NCBI GenBank assembly: GCA_039720395.1
Contig: CM077824.1
Coordinates: 15,061,204-15,125,203 of the forward strand
DNA length: 64,000 nucleotides
Reading direction: 5' to 3'
Source of the DNA: Liquidambar formosana
Lineage: Eukaryota; Streptophyta; Magnoliopsida; Saxifragales; Altingiaceae
Part shown: positions 12,539 to 23,260 of the stretch, one piece after another
How the letters are laid out: each line of letters starts with the position of its first letter
Numbering within the stretch: position 1 is the stretch's first letter
Notes under the pieces: model-generated
What the model saw: only the letters and a program-made list of their open reading frames with translations
The model's database searches: none
Told to the model about the DNA's origin: nothing
Made by a program: the position numbers and the translations under genes

Positions 12539-13295
12539 AATAAAATCCACACTGCAAAATTTTTGCAACGGTTTTCCTTGAAGAAAAATGGCCACCACAT
12601 GCTTCAGAATGGCAAAAGATGATGATACTAAATATTTCATTATCAAGGACACCTCTCTTAATAATTTGATCCAGACAGTACTTAAATAAATATGGATCAT
12701 CATAAAAGAAATTGTGTACCTCAACCAAAAAAATTTTCTTATCTTGTGCATTCCAATGAGATGGGGTTTTACCTGTGACAAGAAAATTAACAATATCAGC
12801 ATAGGAAGAAAAAGTAGAAATAGCAAAAAGTTGCTCATCAGGGAAAGAATCCTTGATTGGCATAATATCCACAGAAGAATCAAAAGTAAGTTGAGATAAA
12901 TGGTCGGCCACCACATTTTCTACTGCCTTTTTATCTCTAATGGTGATATTGAATTGTTGGAGTAAAAGGATCCACCTAATCAATCGCAGCTTAGCATCCT
13001 TCTTGGCGAGAAGACATTTCAAAGTTGTATCGTCAGTGAAAGCAATAATAGGGGAACCTATAACATATGCGTGAAATTTATCTAGGGCAAATACCACTAC
13101 AAGAAATTCCTTTTTAGTTGTGGAATAATTCATTTGAGCACTATTCAAAGTTTTTCTTGCATAATATATGATAGAAGGTTTATTATCCTGACGTTGCCCC
13201 AAAACAGACCCAATTGCATAATCACTAGCATCACACATTATTTCAAAAGGTAGATTCCAATTAGGTGATTGCATAATAGGTGCAGAAGTAAGCAT
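12539..13295 (-). pseudogene. RNase H domain and integrase zinc finger of the Athila-like pol
   Basis: An open stretch of 252 codons. RNase H features in order: FEIMCDASDYAIG with the first Asp, the Glu region TKKEFLVVVFALDKF, FTDDTTLKCLL with the next Asp, and VVADHLSQL with the final Asp. This matches the RNase H fused to RT in Ty3/gypsy pol and degrades the RNA template during cDNA synthesis. The H2C2-type integrase finger begins near the C-terminus. It is bounded by a TAA at about 13,319-13,321 (Gln position) and a TAG at 12,536-12,538 (Trp position), so it cannot be made as one polyprotein. Confidence 0.9.
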
Positions 13296-13319
13296 GCCTT
13301 TAAGCTTTACAAAAGCTTC

Positions 13320-13891
13320 TTAACAAGTTTCAGTCCATTCAAAAGGAATAGGAGTATCTTTAGGTAGGAGGTTACACAATGGTTTAGATATTGCACTAAA
13401 GTTTTTGATAAACCTCTTATAAAATCCAGCATATCCTAAGAATGACCTAACATCTTTAATATTTTTAGGTGTGGGCAAATTAGAAATTAATTCAATTTTA
13501 GCTTTGTCCACTTCTATTCCTTTTGAAGAAACAACGTGACCAAGAACATTCCCTTTTGAAACCATGAAATGGCACTTCTCCCAATTTAACAAAAGATTCT
13601 TCTCTTCACATCTAATCAAGACTGCCTGCAAATTAGATAAACAATCATTAAATGAGTCGCCAAAAACAGAAAACTCATCTGTAAAAACTTCAAGAAAATT
13701 CTCTACTATGTCACTAAAAATACTAAGCATGCATCTTCAAAAAATGGCAAGAGCATTACATAATCCAAAAATCCAAATGGCATCCTTCGAAAAGCAAAAG
13801 TACCTAAAGGACATGTAAAGGTAGTTTTCTCTTGATCCTCAAGTGCAATTTCAATTTGATAATACCCTGAATATCCATCTAAAAAGCAGTA
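13320..13891 (-). pseudogene. reverse transcriptase, C-terminal part (fingers/palm/thumb) of the Athila-like pol
   Basis: Directly beyond the hAT insertion the minus strand resumes RT coding with CFLDGYSGYYQI, the motif carrying the first catalytic Asp. TTFTCPLGTFAF and MPFG follow, with a two-codon insertion there and a TGA where the family has Gln. The active-site box reads FTDEFSVFG instead of the usual DD pair, so one catalytic Asp is replaced by Glu. Thumb sequences KCHFMVSKGNVLGH and FLGYAGFYKRFI follow. It joins in frame to 22,100-22,826 if the hAT element and one copy of its 8-bp duplication are taken out. Confidence 0.9.
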
Positions 13892-13916
13892 ATAGGAATC
13901 ATGGTCTAAAAAATCA

Positions 13917-14120
13917 CGATATATCGTCGATATATCGTAATATATCGCTGTATCGATGGGTGGCGATATGATATTTGCTTGCGAAATTGAAAAAAATGAA
14001 AAAAAAAAATATATCGTGAGATATCGACGATATATCGTCGATATCTCGATAAATTCAAATATCGCCAGCTTTAACTGAGAAATCGTGGATAAGCCGACGA
14101 TTTATCGTCGATATATCGTC
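13917..14120. repeat. left subterminal CGATATATCG array of the hAT element
   Basis: Multiple overlapping copies of ATATCGTCGATATATCG and its inverse, including GATATATCGTCGATAT palindromes. Subterminal motif clusters bind transposase in hAT elements such as Ac. A matching cluster lies at about 21,985-22,080. The same motif fills both ends of the MITE at 2286-2943. Confidence 0.8.
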
Positions 14121-14154
14121 CATATCGACACCTTCCACTGTATCGTTCCACTGA

Positions 14155-14458
14155 AATGCATTTCTGGGTCTTTTTTGGCTGTTTGCTACTCCTTTTTCCT
14201 GTTTTTGTCCTGCTGTTTCAATTATTTTGCTGCCTTTTCAGGTTTTTTGTCCAAAATCAAGAGCTTTTCCATTATTTTCAAACATTCACGTAAAAGTGAT
14301 TGTTTGAATTGCTTTATGAGTCTTTTATTTGGCTGTTTTCTGCTCTCTTTTTTAGTGGTTGGTCCTATCTCTTCAGTTTATTGTGCTACATTTTCAGGTG
14401 TTTTGTCCAAAATGAGGAGCTATTCCACTACTTTCACACTTTCATGTGAAAATGATTA
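14155..14458 (+). repeat. imperfect two-copy tandem repeat in the hAT 5' region
   Basis: The phrase TTTTGTCCAAAATCAAGAGC (near 14,248) recurs as TTTTGTCCAAAATGAGGAGC (near 14,401). The surrounding text is similar, giving a spacing of about 153 bp. No coding function is evident. It lies upstream of the transposase start. Confidence 0.5.
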
Positions 14459-14944
14459 AGTGGGGTGAGCAGCCTTTCACAGTTTCACGTGAAAGACTCC
14501 TTCAGTCCTTCCAGCTTTTATCCATTAGCATTCCTTCAGTCCTTCTAGTATAAAAAACCAAACACAACCTCCTTCCAGTGTATAAGCTTCCTTCCAGTTA
14601 GTTTAGACTTTAGAAATCAAAACTTCACTATAAATTGCAACTAGTTAAAGATCAAAGGAAACTGAGAAGAAAGCAATTAGCAGCAGTCAGCAGACAAGAG
14701 TAGTGCATTAGTTGAAGACTTGAAGACTCGAAGGTTATAAACTTAAAAGGTTATAAGCCTATTTCTCATATTTTTTGCCTCACACAAAATTTTCATTATT
14801 ATTAGTGCTGCTTTAGGTAGTATAGGTTAGTCATTAATTTTTTCTTTTAAAATTTATTTTAAAAAAAATGTGACCCAGCATGGCTTTTGTTAAAACAAAC
14901 TTGAACATGCTATTGAATAAGGGGTAGTGAATTTATGACAATGT

Positions 14945-14948
<4 letters not shown>

Positions 14949-14999
<51 letters not shown>
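14949..14999. repeat. poly-T tract (about 50 bp)
   Basis: An uninterrupted run of about 51 T inside the hAT 5' region. It could be a retroposed A-tail on the opposite strand or simple slippage. No source element is recognisable beside it. Confidence 0.9.
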
Positions 15000-15000
<1 letters not shown>

Positions 15001-15234
15001 TGTTGTGTTGTTTAGTAGTGCCGTAGTGGTCATTATGGGTCAAAATTCATTAAAGTCTCTTATAAATTTGTAGTCTGAGCTCTTTTATCATATTAAGGAC
15101 ACCATTTTTTTATTGACTGGTAAGTGGTAACTACTTATTCAACCAGGAAAAACAAAAAAGAAAATAAAACACTTCTTATAGTTATAATTAAGTATTAGCA
15201 CAATGGCTTTTGCTGCATCATCACATCCAATGTC

Positions 15235-16345
15235 AAAGCGTATAGAGTTTATATTTTTGAAAGTAAAATGGAAAAATATATTAGAAATTTAGAAATTTGT
15301 TGTAAATCAAACTAACATAGTAGCATTCAAAATTATTTATAAAGGGGAAAAAAAGAAAGGAAAAATATATTAGAAAGTTAGAAATTTTCTGATTTTAACA
15401 ATAAATGCATATAAAAGTACATACTAGTTAAATCAATAAACTCTCACAAATCAAAACATTTATAAAGGGGAAAAAGAAAGAAAAAATATATTAGAAAGTT
15501 AGAAATTTTCTGATTTTAACAATAAATGCATATAAAAGCACATATATACTAGTTAAATCAATAAACTCTCACAAATCAAAATATTTAATCAAAATATTTA
15601 TAAAGGCGAAAAAAGAAAGAAAAAATATATTAGAAAGTTAGAAATAAACTCTCACAAATCACAATATTTATAAAGGGGAAAAAAGAAAGGAAAAATATAT
15701 TAGAAAGTTATAAATTTTCTGATTTTAACAATAAATGCATATAAAATCACATATTAATTAAATCAATAAACTCTCACAAATTACAATATTTATAAAGGGG
15801 AAAAAAGAAAGGAAAAATATATTAGAAAGTTATAAATTTTCTGATTTTAACAATAAATGCATATAAAAGCACATACTAGTTAAATAAATAAACTCTCACA
15901 AATCAAAATATTTATAAAGGGGAAAAAAGAAAGAAAAAATATATTAGAAAGTTAGAAATAAACTCTCACAAATCACAATATTTATAAAGGGGAAAAAGGA
16001 AAGAAAAAAAATATTAGAAAGTTAGAAATTTTCTGATTTTAACAATAAATGCATATAAAAGCACATACTAGTTAAATCAATAAACTCTCACAAATCAAAA
16101 TATTTATAAAGGGGAAAAAAGAAAGAAAAAATATATTAGAAAGTTAGAAATTTTCTGATTTTAACAATAAATGCATATAAAAGCACATACTAGTTAAATC
16201 AATAAACTCTCACAAATTACAATATTTATAAAGGGGAAAAAAGAAAGGAAAAATATATTAGAAAGTTATAAATTTTCTGATTTTAACAATAAATGCATAT
16301 AAAAGCACATACTAGTTAAATCAATAAACTCTCACAAATAACAAC
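15235..16345 (+). repeat. tandem array of ~123-bp units in the hAT element
   Basis: The phrase TATAAAGGGGAAAAAAGAAA starts near 15,336, 15,460, 15,599, 15,669, 15,789, 15,912, 15,981, 16,107 and 16,230. Most full units are about 120-126 bp and two are cut to about 70 bp. Each full unit holds TTCTGATTTTAACAATAAAT and CAATAAACTCTCACAAAT. The array lies upstream of the transposase start, where it may act as spacer or promoter-proximal DNA. Long and short units alternate, which suggests unequal exchange. Confidence 0.9.
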
Positions 16346-16724
16346 ATATTGTTGTAAATTTTAGTGATGTTTAATTGTTTATGAAAAGTAATATTTATAT
16401 TAGAAATTTGTTCATTTTAACAATAAATGCATAAAAGCACATAATAGTTAAATCAAGGTCAATTGTCAATTGTCAAAATTATTTATTCATTTCAAACTAA
16501 CATAGTAACCTCCAACGTAAAATCCTACAAAAATTTAGAAAAAATAAAGAAATAAATAAAGTATACACAATCACATATGCATATTTAAATTCATATATCC
16601 AGTAAGGAAGTAAATAGTAAATTAGTAATATTATTATATTTTTATATGTTCTACACGTGTACAAATTATACTTTTATAGTTGTATATGATCACGAAATTT
16701 GCAGTTGTATTCTTTTAGCAAAAG

Positions 16725-17010
16725 ATGACAGGAGCGAAAAATGTTGATCCTGTATAGGAACATAAGAGTCGTATAAAGGGTACAGTAGGTGGTATCCAAT
16801 GTAGGTATTGTCAGAAGACATGGAAGAGTGGTGGGACGACGCGGCTTAAGTACCATTTACTGGGGTCAGATCCAAAAAATAATATAGCACCTTGCAACAA
16901 TGTGCCTCCAAAGATGAAAGATGAGATGCGTCAACTTTTGATGGGGAGAGCCACAGCAAAGGCAACAAAGACAAGGAGAGATTCAAATGTTAGACAAATG
17001 TTAAGGGGTG
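16725..17010 (+). pseudogene. hAT transposase, BED zinc-finger exon
   Basis: From ATG at 16,725 the frame reads through a TAG at 16,755-16,757 (Trp position) into a BED finger: GGIQCRYCQKTW (CX2C), then RLKYHLLGSD with the His. An IAPCNNVPPKMKDEM stretch follows, typical of plant hAT transposases. The finger would bind the subterminal repeats. The frame is cut at 17,010 by the solo LTR 17,016-18,431 and resumes after it. With one stop and one large insertion it is non-functional. Confidence 0.85.
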
Positions 17011-17015
17011 GTATA

Positions 17016-18431
17016 TGTTAACAGCCCATTTTGTGCCGCCTAAATATTCCAAGCCCACCCTTTTAAGCCCGGTGATGAGGGGTGGCCCAACTTGAAATGA
17101 CTGACAAGTAATCTTCAGAAAGCTAATGTGATCGCGGCCGCAACTTAGCCCAAATGTTTGAGAAGCCCAGCCCATTACTTTGCGCGTACGCATTATCCTA
17201 ATGTGCGTACGCACATTAATTTTGTGCGTACGCATGTTATTTGGCCAGATTTCAAATCTTCCCTCCATTTCCCTTTGTTACCTTATATGGATGGAACTTG
17301 CATGGATCCGACCTTTGACGGCTGGAGAAGCTAGAAACCCTAATCCACCTACCCCCAAACCCTAATACATTGCCTATAAAAGGGTTGCTTTCTCATTGAT
17401 GAGGGGGATGCTTGGCCACCATCACTTTGAAAGCTCCACAAACCCTAAAGACTCTTAACCTAAAACCCAAAAGGCGGCGGCTGCGATTACGGAGGCTTGA
17501 AGAAGAGGTTCTTGTTAGCGCATTCATTGGGATTCACCCAAACCTGAGGGTAACATCTTTTTATGATTCATTTCCTCAAATGTTAGAATAATCATTAAGT
17601 ATTCCTCCAAGTATATTTTCTATCATGCATATTTTCATTGAATGCCATGATTTCAGATTTATTCGAGTGCTTTCAATTAAATGTTGCATGACCAGATCTA
17701 CACTTTGTATTATGTTTTAGCACGTTTAGTATCATTTAAATATGTCTTTACATGTTAATCGGCATAATGTTTAAAGTGCATAAATCCATGATTAGATTTA
17801 GGGTGGAATAATGGCATGATAGGACATTTCTATGCAATTTAGGGTTCTGTAATCTGGAGTGAAATAGCATGGGCAATTTCAGCATGTTTTTGTTATTTTC
17901 GAATCTGCCATGACATGTGCGTACGCATAAATTAAAGGTGCGTACGCATCTTATCTTTATGCGTAAGCATATTTAAGATGCTATATTAACCCATTTTGTT
18001 GCAGGCAATGATAAATCCTTCTCTTTTTTCTCTTTTCATAGCTACTGTTTATTCTGTCTATTAATTTTATCTTCTATTTAGTTATTTATTTGCACATTTT
18101 TATTCATATAATGTCATCATGTGTGCCATAGTCACTTGATATATTTGTCGCATGAATAGGGTTAAATTCAATTGATATTTCTCGTTAATTAAAGCCAACA
18201 AAATGCGTGTGGGGGCCGGATTCAGCCGGGCGTTGTCGGGTGCCTAACACCTTCCCGACAACGTACCTTAACCCCGAACCTTAATTCTTTGGGTAATGAC
18301 GAGTGGGCCTCTTGCTAGGGGTCAATCGGTTCCCGGGGCCAAACCGGGTAGCGACTCCCTCTACGCCCTAATCACATCCGTGGTTAGCGGCGTACTCCCG
18401 AGCCGGCGTGGTTCAAGACGCGGCACTCACA
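17016..18431 (+). mobile_element. solo LTR (1.4 kb) inside the hAT transposase gene
   Basis: Starts TGTTAACAGCCC and ends CACTCACA (TG...CA), flanked by a perfect 5-bp duplication GTATA (17,011-17,015 and 18,432-18,436). A promoter-like CCTATAAAAGG at about 17,373-17,383 is followed by GC-richer leader-like sequence, as in LTRs. The 3' part carries GGTGCCTAACACCTTCCC and a GTAGCGACTCC phrase related to the solo LTR at 4837-7826. It has no ORF and no second LTR. The base composition is clearly more GC-rich than the host hAT element. Confidence 0.85.
17181..17972. repeat. six GCGTACGC palindrome copies in two clusters of the solo LTR
   Basis: Copies of the TGCGTACGCA palindrome or a close variant occur at about 17,183, 17,204, 17,225, 17,920, 17,940 and 17,961, the last being GCGTAAGC. 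Three lie upstream and three downstream of the TATA-like box. The regular ~20-bp spacing within each cluster suggests protein-binding sites rather than chance. Confidence 0.7.
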
Positions 18432-18436
18432 GTATA

Positions 18437-18961
18437 TTGGAATCCCAATCAGATGATACTAATAAAGATGATAATGAGGAAATCCTGATGTACCCAGCAA
18501 ATTTGGATGCGTAGGAAAGAAAGAACTATAAGAAAGCCTACCATGCTTCAAATGCTAGTGAATGGGAGGAAGAGCAAAGGAGACAATTCCAATCAGATGC
18601 TCGTTTTGGAAGTTCTGGTGCTAGTGGCTCAGGTTTTGGTAGAAGTAAAAACAAAGGACCAATGCCTCTACTTAAACGTAGTCAAAGTGTTCGGGTACCA
18701 GACACTCATACCCCCCCTCTTCCTTCTCTGTATAAATTATCACAATCAAAGCAAAGGACTATTAAGGATGCTTTTAGTAAAGGCAAGATAAAGGAGGGTT
18801 TAGGTAGATTAGTTGCAAAATTCTTTATACATGAGAATGTCCCGCCTGAGAAGGCCGCCTCCCATCACTTCAAAAATATGATTGCTGGAGCTCAGTCTTC
18901 TGGAACAAGCGTTAATCCTCCTTCCCCGTATGAGATTAGAACTAAATATCTTGATATGGAG
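18437..18961 (+). pseudogene. hAT transposase, second coding segment
   Basis: Continues the BED exon after the LTR: DDNEEILMYPANLD, a TAG at 18,512-18,514, then EWEEEQRRQFQ, a Gly/Ser linker, KQRTIKDAFSKGKIKE and GRLVAKFFIHENVPPEKA. The N-terminal helical region of plant hAT transposases has this pattern. It ends at a GT splice donor (GAG|GTAATT). The intron 18,962-19,071 ends CTCACAG. Confidence 0.8.
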
Positions 18962-19071
18962 GTAATTACTAATTTAATTCAAAATATTAGTATTTATTCA
19001 TTATTAGGTTTTATTTATGATCTTTTAATTTTTTTTATATGATTTTACTTAAATTCCATTTCATCTCACAG

Positions 19072-19931
19072 GTGGAAGACATGAATAAATACGTTGCACA
19101 GATAAAACTAATGTAGAAGACATATGGCTGCACCATTATGTGTGATGGATGGACAGGTCCAACAAAATTGTCCATCATCAACTTTATGGTATATTGTAAA
19201 GGAAAGACAGTTTTCTTGAAATCGGTGGATGCTTCGAATAGAATTAAGGACCATAAGTATATTTATACTTTGATGAGAAATGTCATGCAATCAATTGGTA
19301 GCAAAAATGTTGTCCAGCTGGTGATTGGTAATGGCAGCAATTATAAGAAAGCGGGGCAACTATTAATGGAAAAGTATAATTTATACTGGACACCCTGCGC
19401 TGCTCATTGCATCGACCTCATATTTGAGAGGATTGCTGATAAAAAAGGTGTTAAAAAGGTGATCACTGAAGGAAGGATAATCACAAACTTTATATACAAC
19501 CACAGTTGGTTGTTGGCACAAATGAGAGCATGTTGTGGAGGAGATATTATGCGACCGGGTGCCACTTGGTTTGCCACAAATTATATTGCACTTAACAGCC
19601 TATTAAAGAAAAAGGCGGGCTTGAAAACCTTGTTCACTTCTGATGAATGGACTGAACATCCACTGAATAGAACGCAAATAGGCAATCAAGTTGAATCACT
19701 TATTCTAAACAACGCTTTCTGGGCTAGAGTTACAAAAGTATGTGGTATTTATGAGCCTCTTTACCGACTGTTGCGCATTGTTGATAGTGAGGTATACCCG
19801 ACCTTGGATGTAGTATATCAAGCATTCCAAGTAATGAAAGAGGCCCTCCATTCATCTAATCCGAATGTGGCATGGGTCTTAAAAGCTATAAAGGAGCGCT
19901 GGGACAAATCAATCGATCATCCTTTATTGTC
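19072..19931 (+). pseudogene. hAT transposase, catalytic RNase H-like core
   Basis: After the intron the frame has a TAG at 19,114-19,116, then MCDGWTGP with the first catalytic Asp. In the second site the conserved TDN reads IGN: codon 19,327-19,329 is GGT (Gly), so a catalytic Asp is lost. YWTPCAAHCIDL, the conserved C-x2-H box, is intact, as are EWTEHPLNRT and the helical insertion domain up to HPLLS. A GT donor follows at about 19,932. The lost Asp alone would abolish cleavage and strand transfer. Confidence 0.88.
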
Positions 19932-20459
19932 GGTAGGTATAATTTATACATTATAAATTTCTAAGTTAAATTCCTATATCTAAAATTATAAATAATAATT
20001 TATATATCTTATTTTTTTATTTGTTAGTTTGTTACACACTTTGCACCACACAAAGTGAAACTAATTAAATTGTATATTTGTGTTTGACATGAATGCTAGC
20101 ATACTACCTAAACCCAAAGTATCAATACAAGAATAACATTAGTTACAACCAAGAGTTGACTAATGCAGTGCTTCAGGTCTTCCAAAAGTTGGAACCAAAC
20201 TCCGACAGGGGTTGAGAGATTGGAAATGAAGTAACACAATAACAATAACTATCAAAGTTTGTATTTTAATATTCATTCTATTTAATCACTGATGAAAAGG
20301 TTGCACTTATAAATTATAATGTTTTGAGAAGCGAGGGGTAGATTTGGAGAGAAACTCGCAATTGCATCAAGAGAAAGCATGACAGCTGTTGCGTATAGAA
20401 CTATATAGACTACTAACAAATTTGTTAACTTATAAATTTTAAAGTTGTAAATATAAAAT
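19932..20459 (+). pseudogene. degraded middle of the hAT transposase gene
   Basis: An intron-like AT-rich stretch, then fragments near 20,108-20,210 that in shifted frames resemble the NPKYQY...NNISYNQELT region of hAT transposases. The normal third catalytic residue (Glu) region is not recognisable. Stops and frameshifts are frequent. Confidence 0.55.
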
Positions 20460-21699
20460 TAATAGTTTCATTTTATTATGGGCAGCTGACTGGTGAGATA
20501 TATATGGGGTTTCTGCTCCAACATTAAGGGAATTGGCAATGAAGATATTGTCACAAACATACTCCTCTTCATCTTGTGAAAGGAATTGGAGCACGTTTTC
20601 CTTAATACATACAAAGCAGCGCAATCGACTAGCGTACGAAAGGCTCGAAAAGCTAGTCTTTTGTTATTACAATATGAGATTGAGGATCAGAGATATGGAA
20701 GCTGAGATGGACAATGCAGCAGAGTTAGAGCCCCTAAATCTGCTTGATATATCAGTTGAACTAGGAGAGGAGAATGAGAATCCTCTTTACGAGTGGATTA
20801 GGCCCTTATATATAGATGGGCCAGATGGTGAACCTAATCCAAATGTGGCAGAAGAAGCTCAAAACCTCGGGATTGACATCGACAGAATTATAGCTGAGGA
20901 GGTTTTATCAAGCGAGGATACAATAAGAACAGACTCGATGCATTCTAAGTCTTCTGACTCTTCTAACACCAATACTGCAGGTGGGGATAGTGATGGAAAT
21001 GATGATGGGGATGATGGAAGAGGGGGTGGAAATTATGGAGCTGGAGCTAGTCAGAGGCCATTATTGAGTCATTTTACTTATGAAGCGGATTTCACACATG
21101 CGACACAGGATGAGGACCATGGCTCTAGGAGAGCAGGGCCAGATATCGAGGCAATAGGCAAACATTATTCGAGGAAAAAACGAGGACACAACACAAGTAG
21201 CCAACAAGATGTATATTCCCTTTCCTCGAACTTCGAGTCTATGAGTATAGGATCACAATAAATTCATTTTGCGTATGGAACAGACTCGAGCCAAGATACC
21301 TATCCCCATCAACAAGTCCAACCTGTGCCATATCAGTTATACAACCCATATGGGATGGGCTACTACAACACTAATCCCTCAGGGGCATATATCTATGGAC
21401 AACAATATCCATATCAACAACCCATTGATTATATGCCCAATCCATACTCAATGTATCCATCAGTCCCACCACATACAAATGAAGGAGCTCCTGAGACTGA
21501 ACAACCAGATTTGCCACCAATAGGAATCCTACAGCATTGTTCTGCTGATGAATGTGACCGCCATCTACAGAATTGTCTACTCAATTATGCTAATTATATG
21601 AAATGGCCAACCTATTGTCGTAATATTACCAATATGGAAACGCAGAATAGGGATAGAAATGATGATTTTGAACCACCAAGGAATTCCATGTGGTATTAA
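20460..21699 (+). pseudogene. hAT transposase, C-terminal dimerisation domain and disordered tail
   Basis: The hAT dimerisation signature is clear: APTLRELAMKILSQ, SSSSCERNWSTFSLIHTK, then KLVFCYYNMRLR. A long acidic, Gly/Ser-rich tail follows. A TAA at 21,259-21,261 interrupts, but the same frame continues to 21,699 as a Tyr/Pro-rich tail (YQLYNPYGMGYY), so the original protein ended there. This domain mediates transposase dimerisation. It is one of the best-preserved parts of the gene. Confidence 0.85.
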
Positions 21700-21984
21700 A
21701 ATACTAATGTAAGTATGTGAGTATGTAAGTATGTAAGTGTTTATTGTGTAAATGATAAATATTTACAAATTTTAATCTCATATGACATTTGGATGTTATA
21801 TTTGCATGAATTTCTATTATTTATTTTCTCATCGTATCACACTATTTATACCCTACACAACACATACTTGTTTTATACACATTTAAATTGCAATTTTTTG
21901 ATGCTAGATTGTGTATTATAGTCTAAATCATTGTTTCCCAGAGTTTCAATAAAAAATTCCACATTTAACACATAATATCCACCA

Positions 21985-22080
21985 TATCTTTAAAACGATA
22001 TTGATATTGTTGATATATCCAATGATATATCCGATATATCCACATTTTTGGACCCTCGATATACCCAGCGATATCAATAT
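21985..22080. repeat. right subterminal GATATATCC array of the hAT element
   Basis: Repeated GATATATCC/GATATCAATAT motifs, the counterpart of the left array at 13,917-14,120 and near-identical in order to 2850-2935 in the MITE. Confidence 0.8.
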
Positions 22081-22099
22081 TTAAATCCTTGATAGGAAT

Positions 22100-22826
22100 G
22101 ACCAACTACTTTTTTAAAAATTTGATCCAAAAAAGGCAAAGGGAAGTAGTCTTTCCTAGTGATAGAATTAAGCTTCCTATAGTCAATGCACATGTGCCAA
22201 CTCGCAATCACACGAATGGGAATTAATTCATTATTTACATTTTTGACTATAATGACTCTAGACTTTTTAGGTACAACTTGAGTAGGACTTACCCACTTAC
22301 TATCAGCTATACGGTAAATGATCCCTACATCTAACAATTTCAAAACTTCAGTCCTAACTACATCTTTCATTGTAGGGTTCAATCTTTGCTGCATCTCCCT
22401 AGAGAGTTTAGCATTGTCCTCCAAATAAATTCTATGAGTGCTTACAAGAGGGCTAATTCCCTTTATATCAGCAATGTTCCATCCTATAGCACCTTTATGC
22501 TTTTTCAAAATTTTCAACAACTTACCTTCTTGTAAAGAATCAAGTTTAGAAGAAATTACCATAGGAAAAGTCTCCTCATATCCTAAAAATGCATACTTGA
22601 GTTCCACTGGTAAGGGCTTTAATTCTAACTTAGGCATTTTCTCATTTGACGGCAATAGTTTAAGCTCATAGGGTGGTAGCTCTTCAAATTTCGGCCTCCA
22701 TGCATTCAAGTCCAATTCCTGTGTAGAATTCAATAAACAATAAAGATATGCAATTTCAGGATTCTTATTAGACTCCAAATCATAAGAATTAACCAAGCAA
22801 GCCTCTAAAGGATAAAAAAAAAACAT
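22100..22826 (-). pseudogene. reverse transcriptase, N-terminal part of the Athila-like pol
   Basis: Minus-strand frame upstream of the hAT insertion. It reads GAIGWNIADIKGISP, RRLNP-like QQRLNPTMKDVV, KWVSPTQVVPKK and CIDYRKLNSITRKDYFPLPF, the conserved RT fingers motifs, and stops at the hAT boundary right after GHSY. The next codons are at 13,891 and lower. It copies element RNA into DNA when intact. Confidence 0.9.
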
Positions 22827-22910
22827 GACACATTATATTGTTCTTAAACAAATGTATCAATTAAGTCAACTTCATGAAAGTCATCATCATCCCTAGATTA
22901 TTTGCAAGTA

Positions 22911-23260
22911 TTAAACATTATTCAATTCCAGGGTCATATTTCCAAAAGACAATTTAAGTACACCACTCCTACAATTTATGAAAATATTAGAAGTTGTAAG
23001 AAATGGGCGACCCAGAATTATAAGAATTTGAGAACTAGCATTCAAAACAGGGTGTGTGTCCAAAACAATAAAATCAACAGGAAAGTAAAATTTATCAATT
23101 TGGACTAACACATCCTCTACTACTCCCCTAGGTGTTTTCACATAATAGTCCGCAAGCTGAAGAGTTATTTTTATAGGTTTTAACTCACCTAGACCCAACT
23201 GTTCATATACCGAATAAGGTAAAAGATTCACGCTAGCTCCAAGATCAAGTAAAGCTTACT
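22911..23260 (-). pseudogene. aspartic protease of the Athila-like element
   Basis: The active-site box DLGAS is encoded at 23,232-23,246, followed by VNLLPYSVYEQLGLG. The flap-like region and a C-terminal ILGRPFL motif (ILG box) follow. A TAA just upstream of the active site interrupts the frame at a Gln position. The protease would cleave the Gag-Pol polyprotein. Confidence 0.85.

Larger units (their letters stand above)
13900..22091 (+). mobile_element. autonomous-type hAT transposon (8.2 kb), inactive, inserted in the RT gene
   Basis: Flanked by a perfect 8-bp target duplication ATAGGAAT (13,892-13,899 and 22,092-22,099). The termini are imperfect inverted repeats: the left starts CATGGTCTAAAAAATC and the right, inverted, starts CAAGGATTTAAATATT. 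Both subterminal zones are packed with CGATATATCG-type repeats. Inside is a plus-strand hAT transposase gene with a BED finger, RNase H-like core and dimerisation domain. The transposase is interrupted by a solo LTR and several stops. The family also has the MITE at 2286-2943. The interrupted RT reading frame lines up exactly across the junction, which fixes the boundaries. Confidence 0.95.

Noticed and set aside
12476..12916. 146-codon minus-strand ORF overlapping RNase H/integrase
   Set aside because: Shadow frame of pol; the RNase H and zinc-finger motifs are in the other frame.
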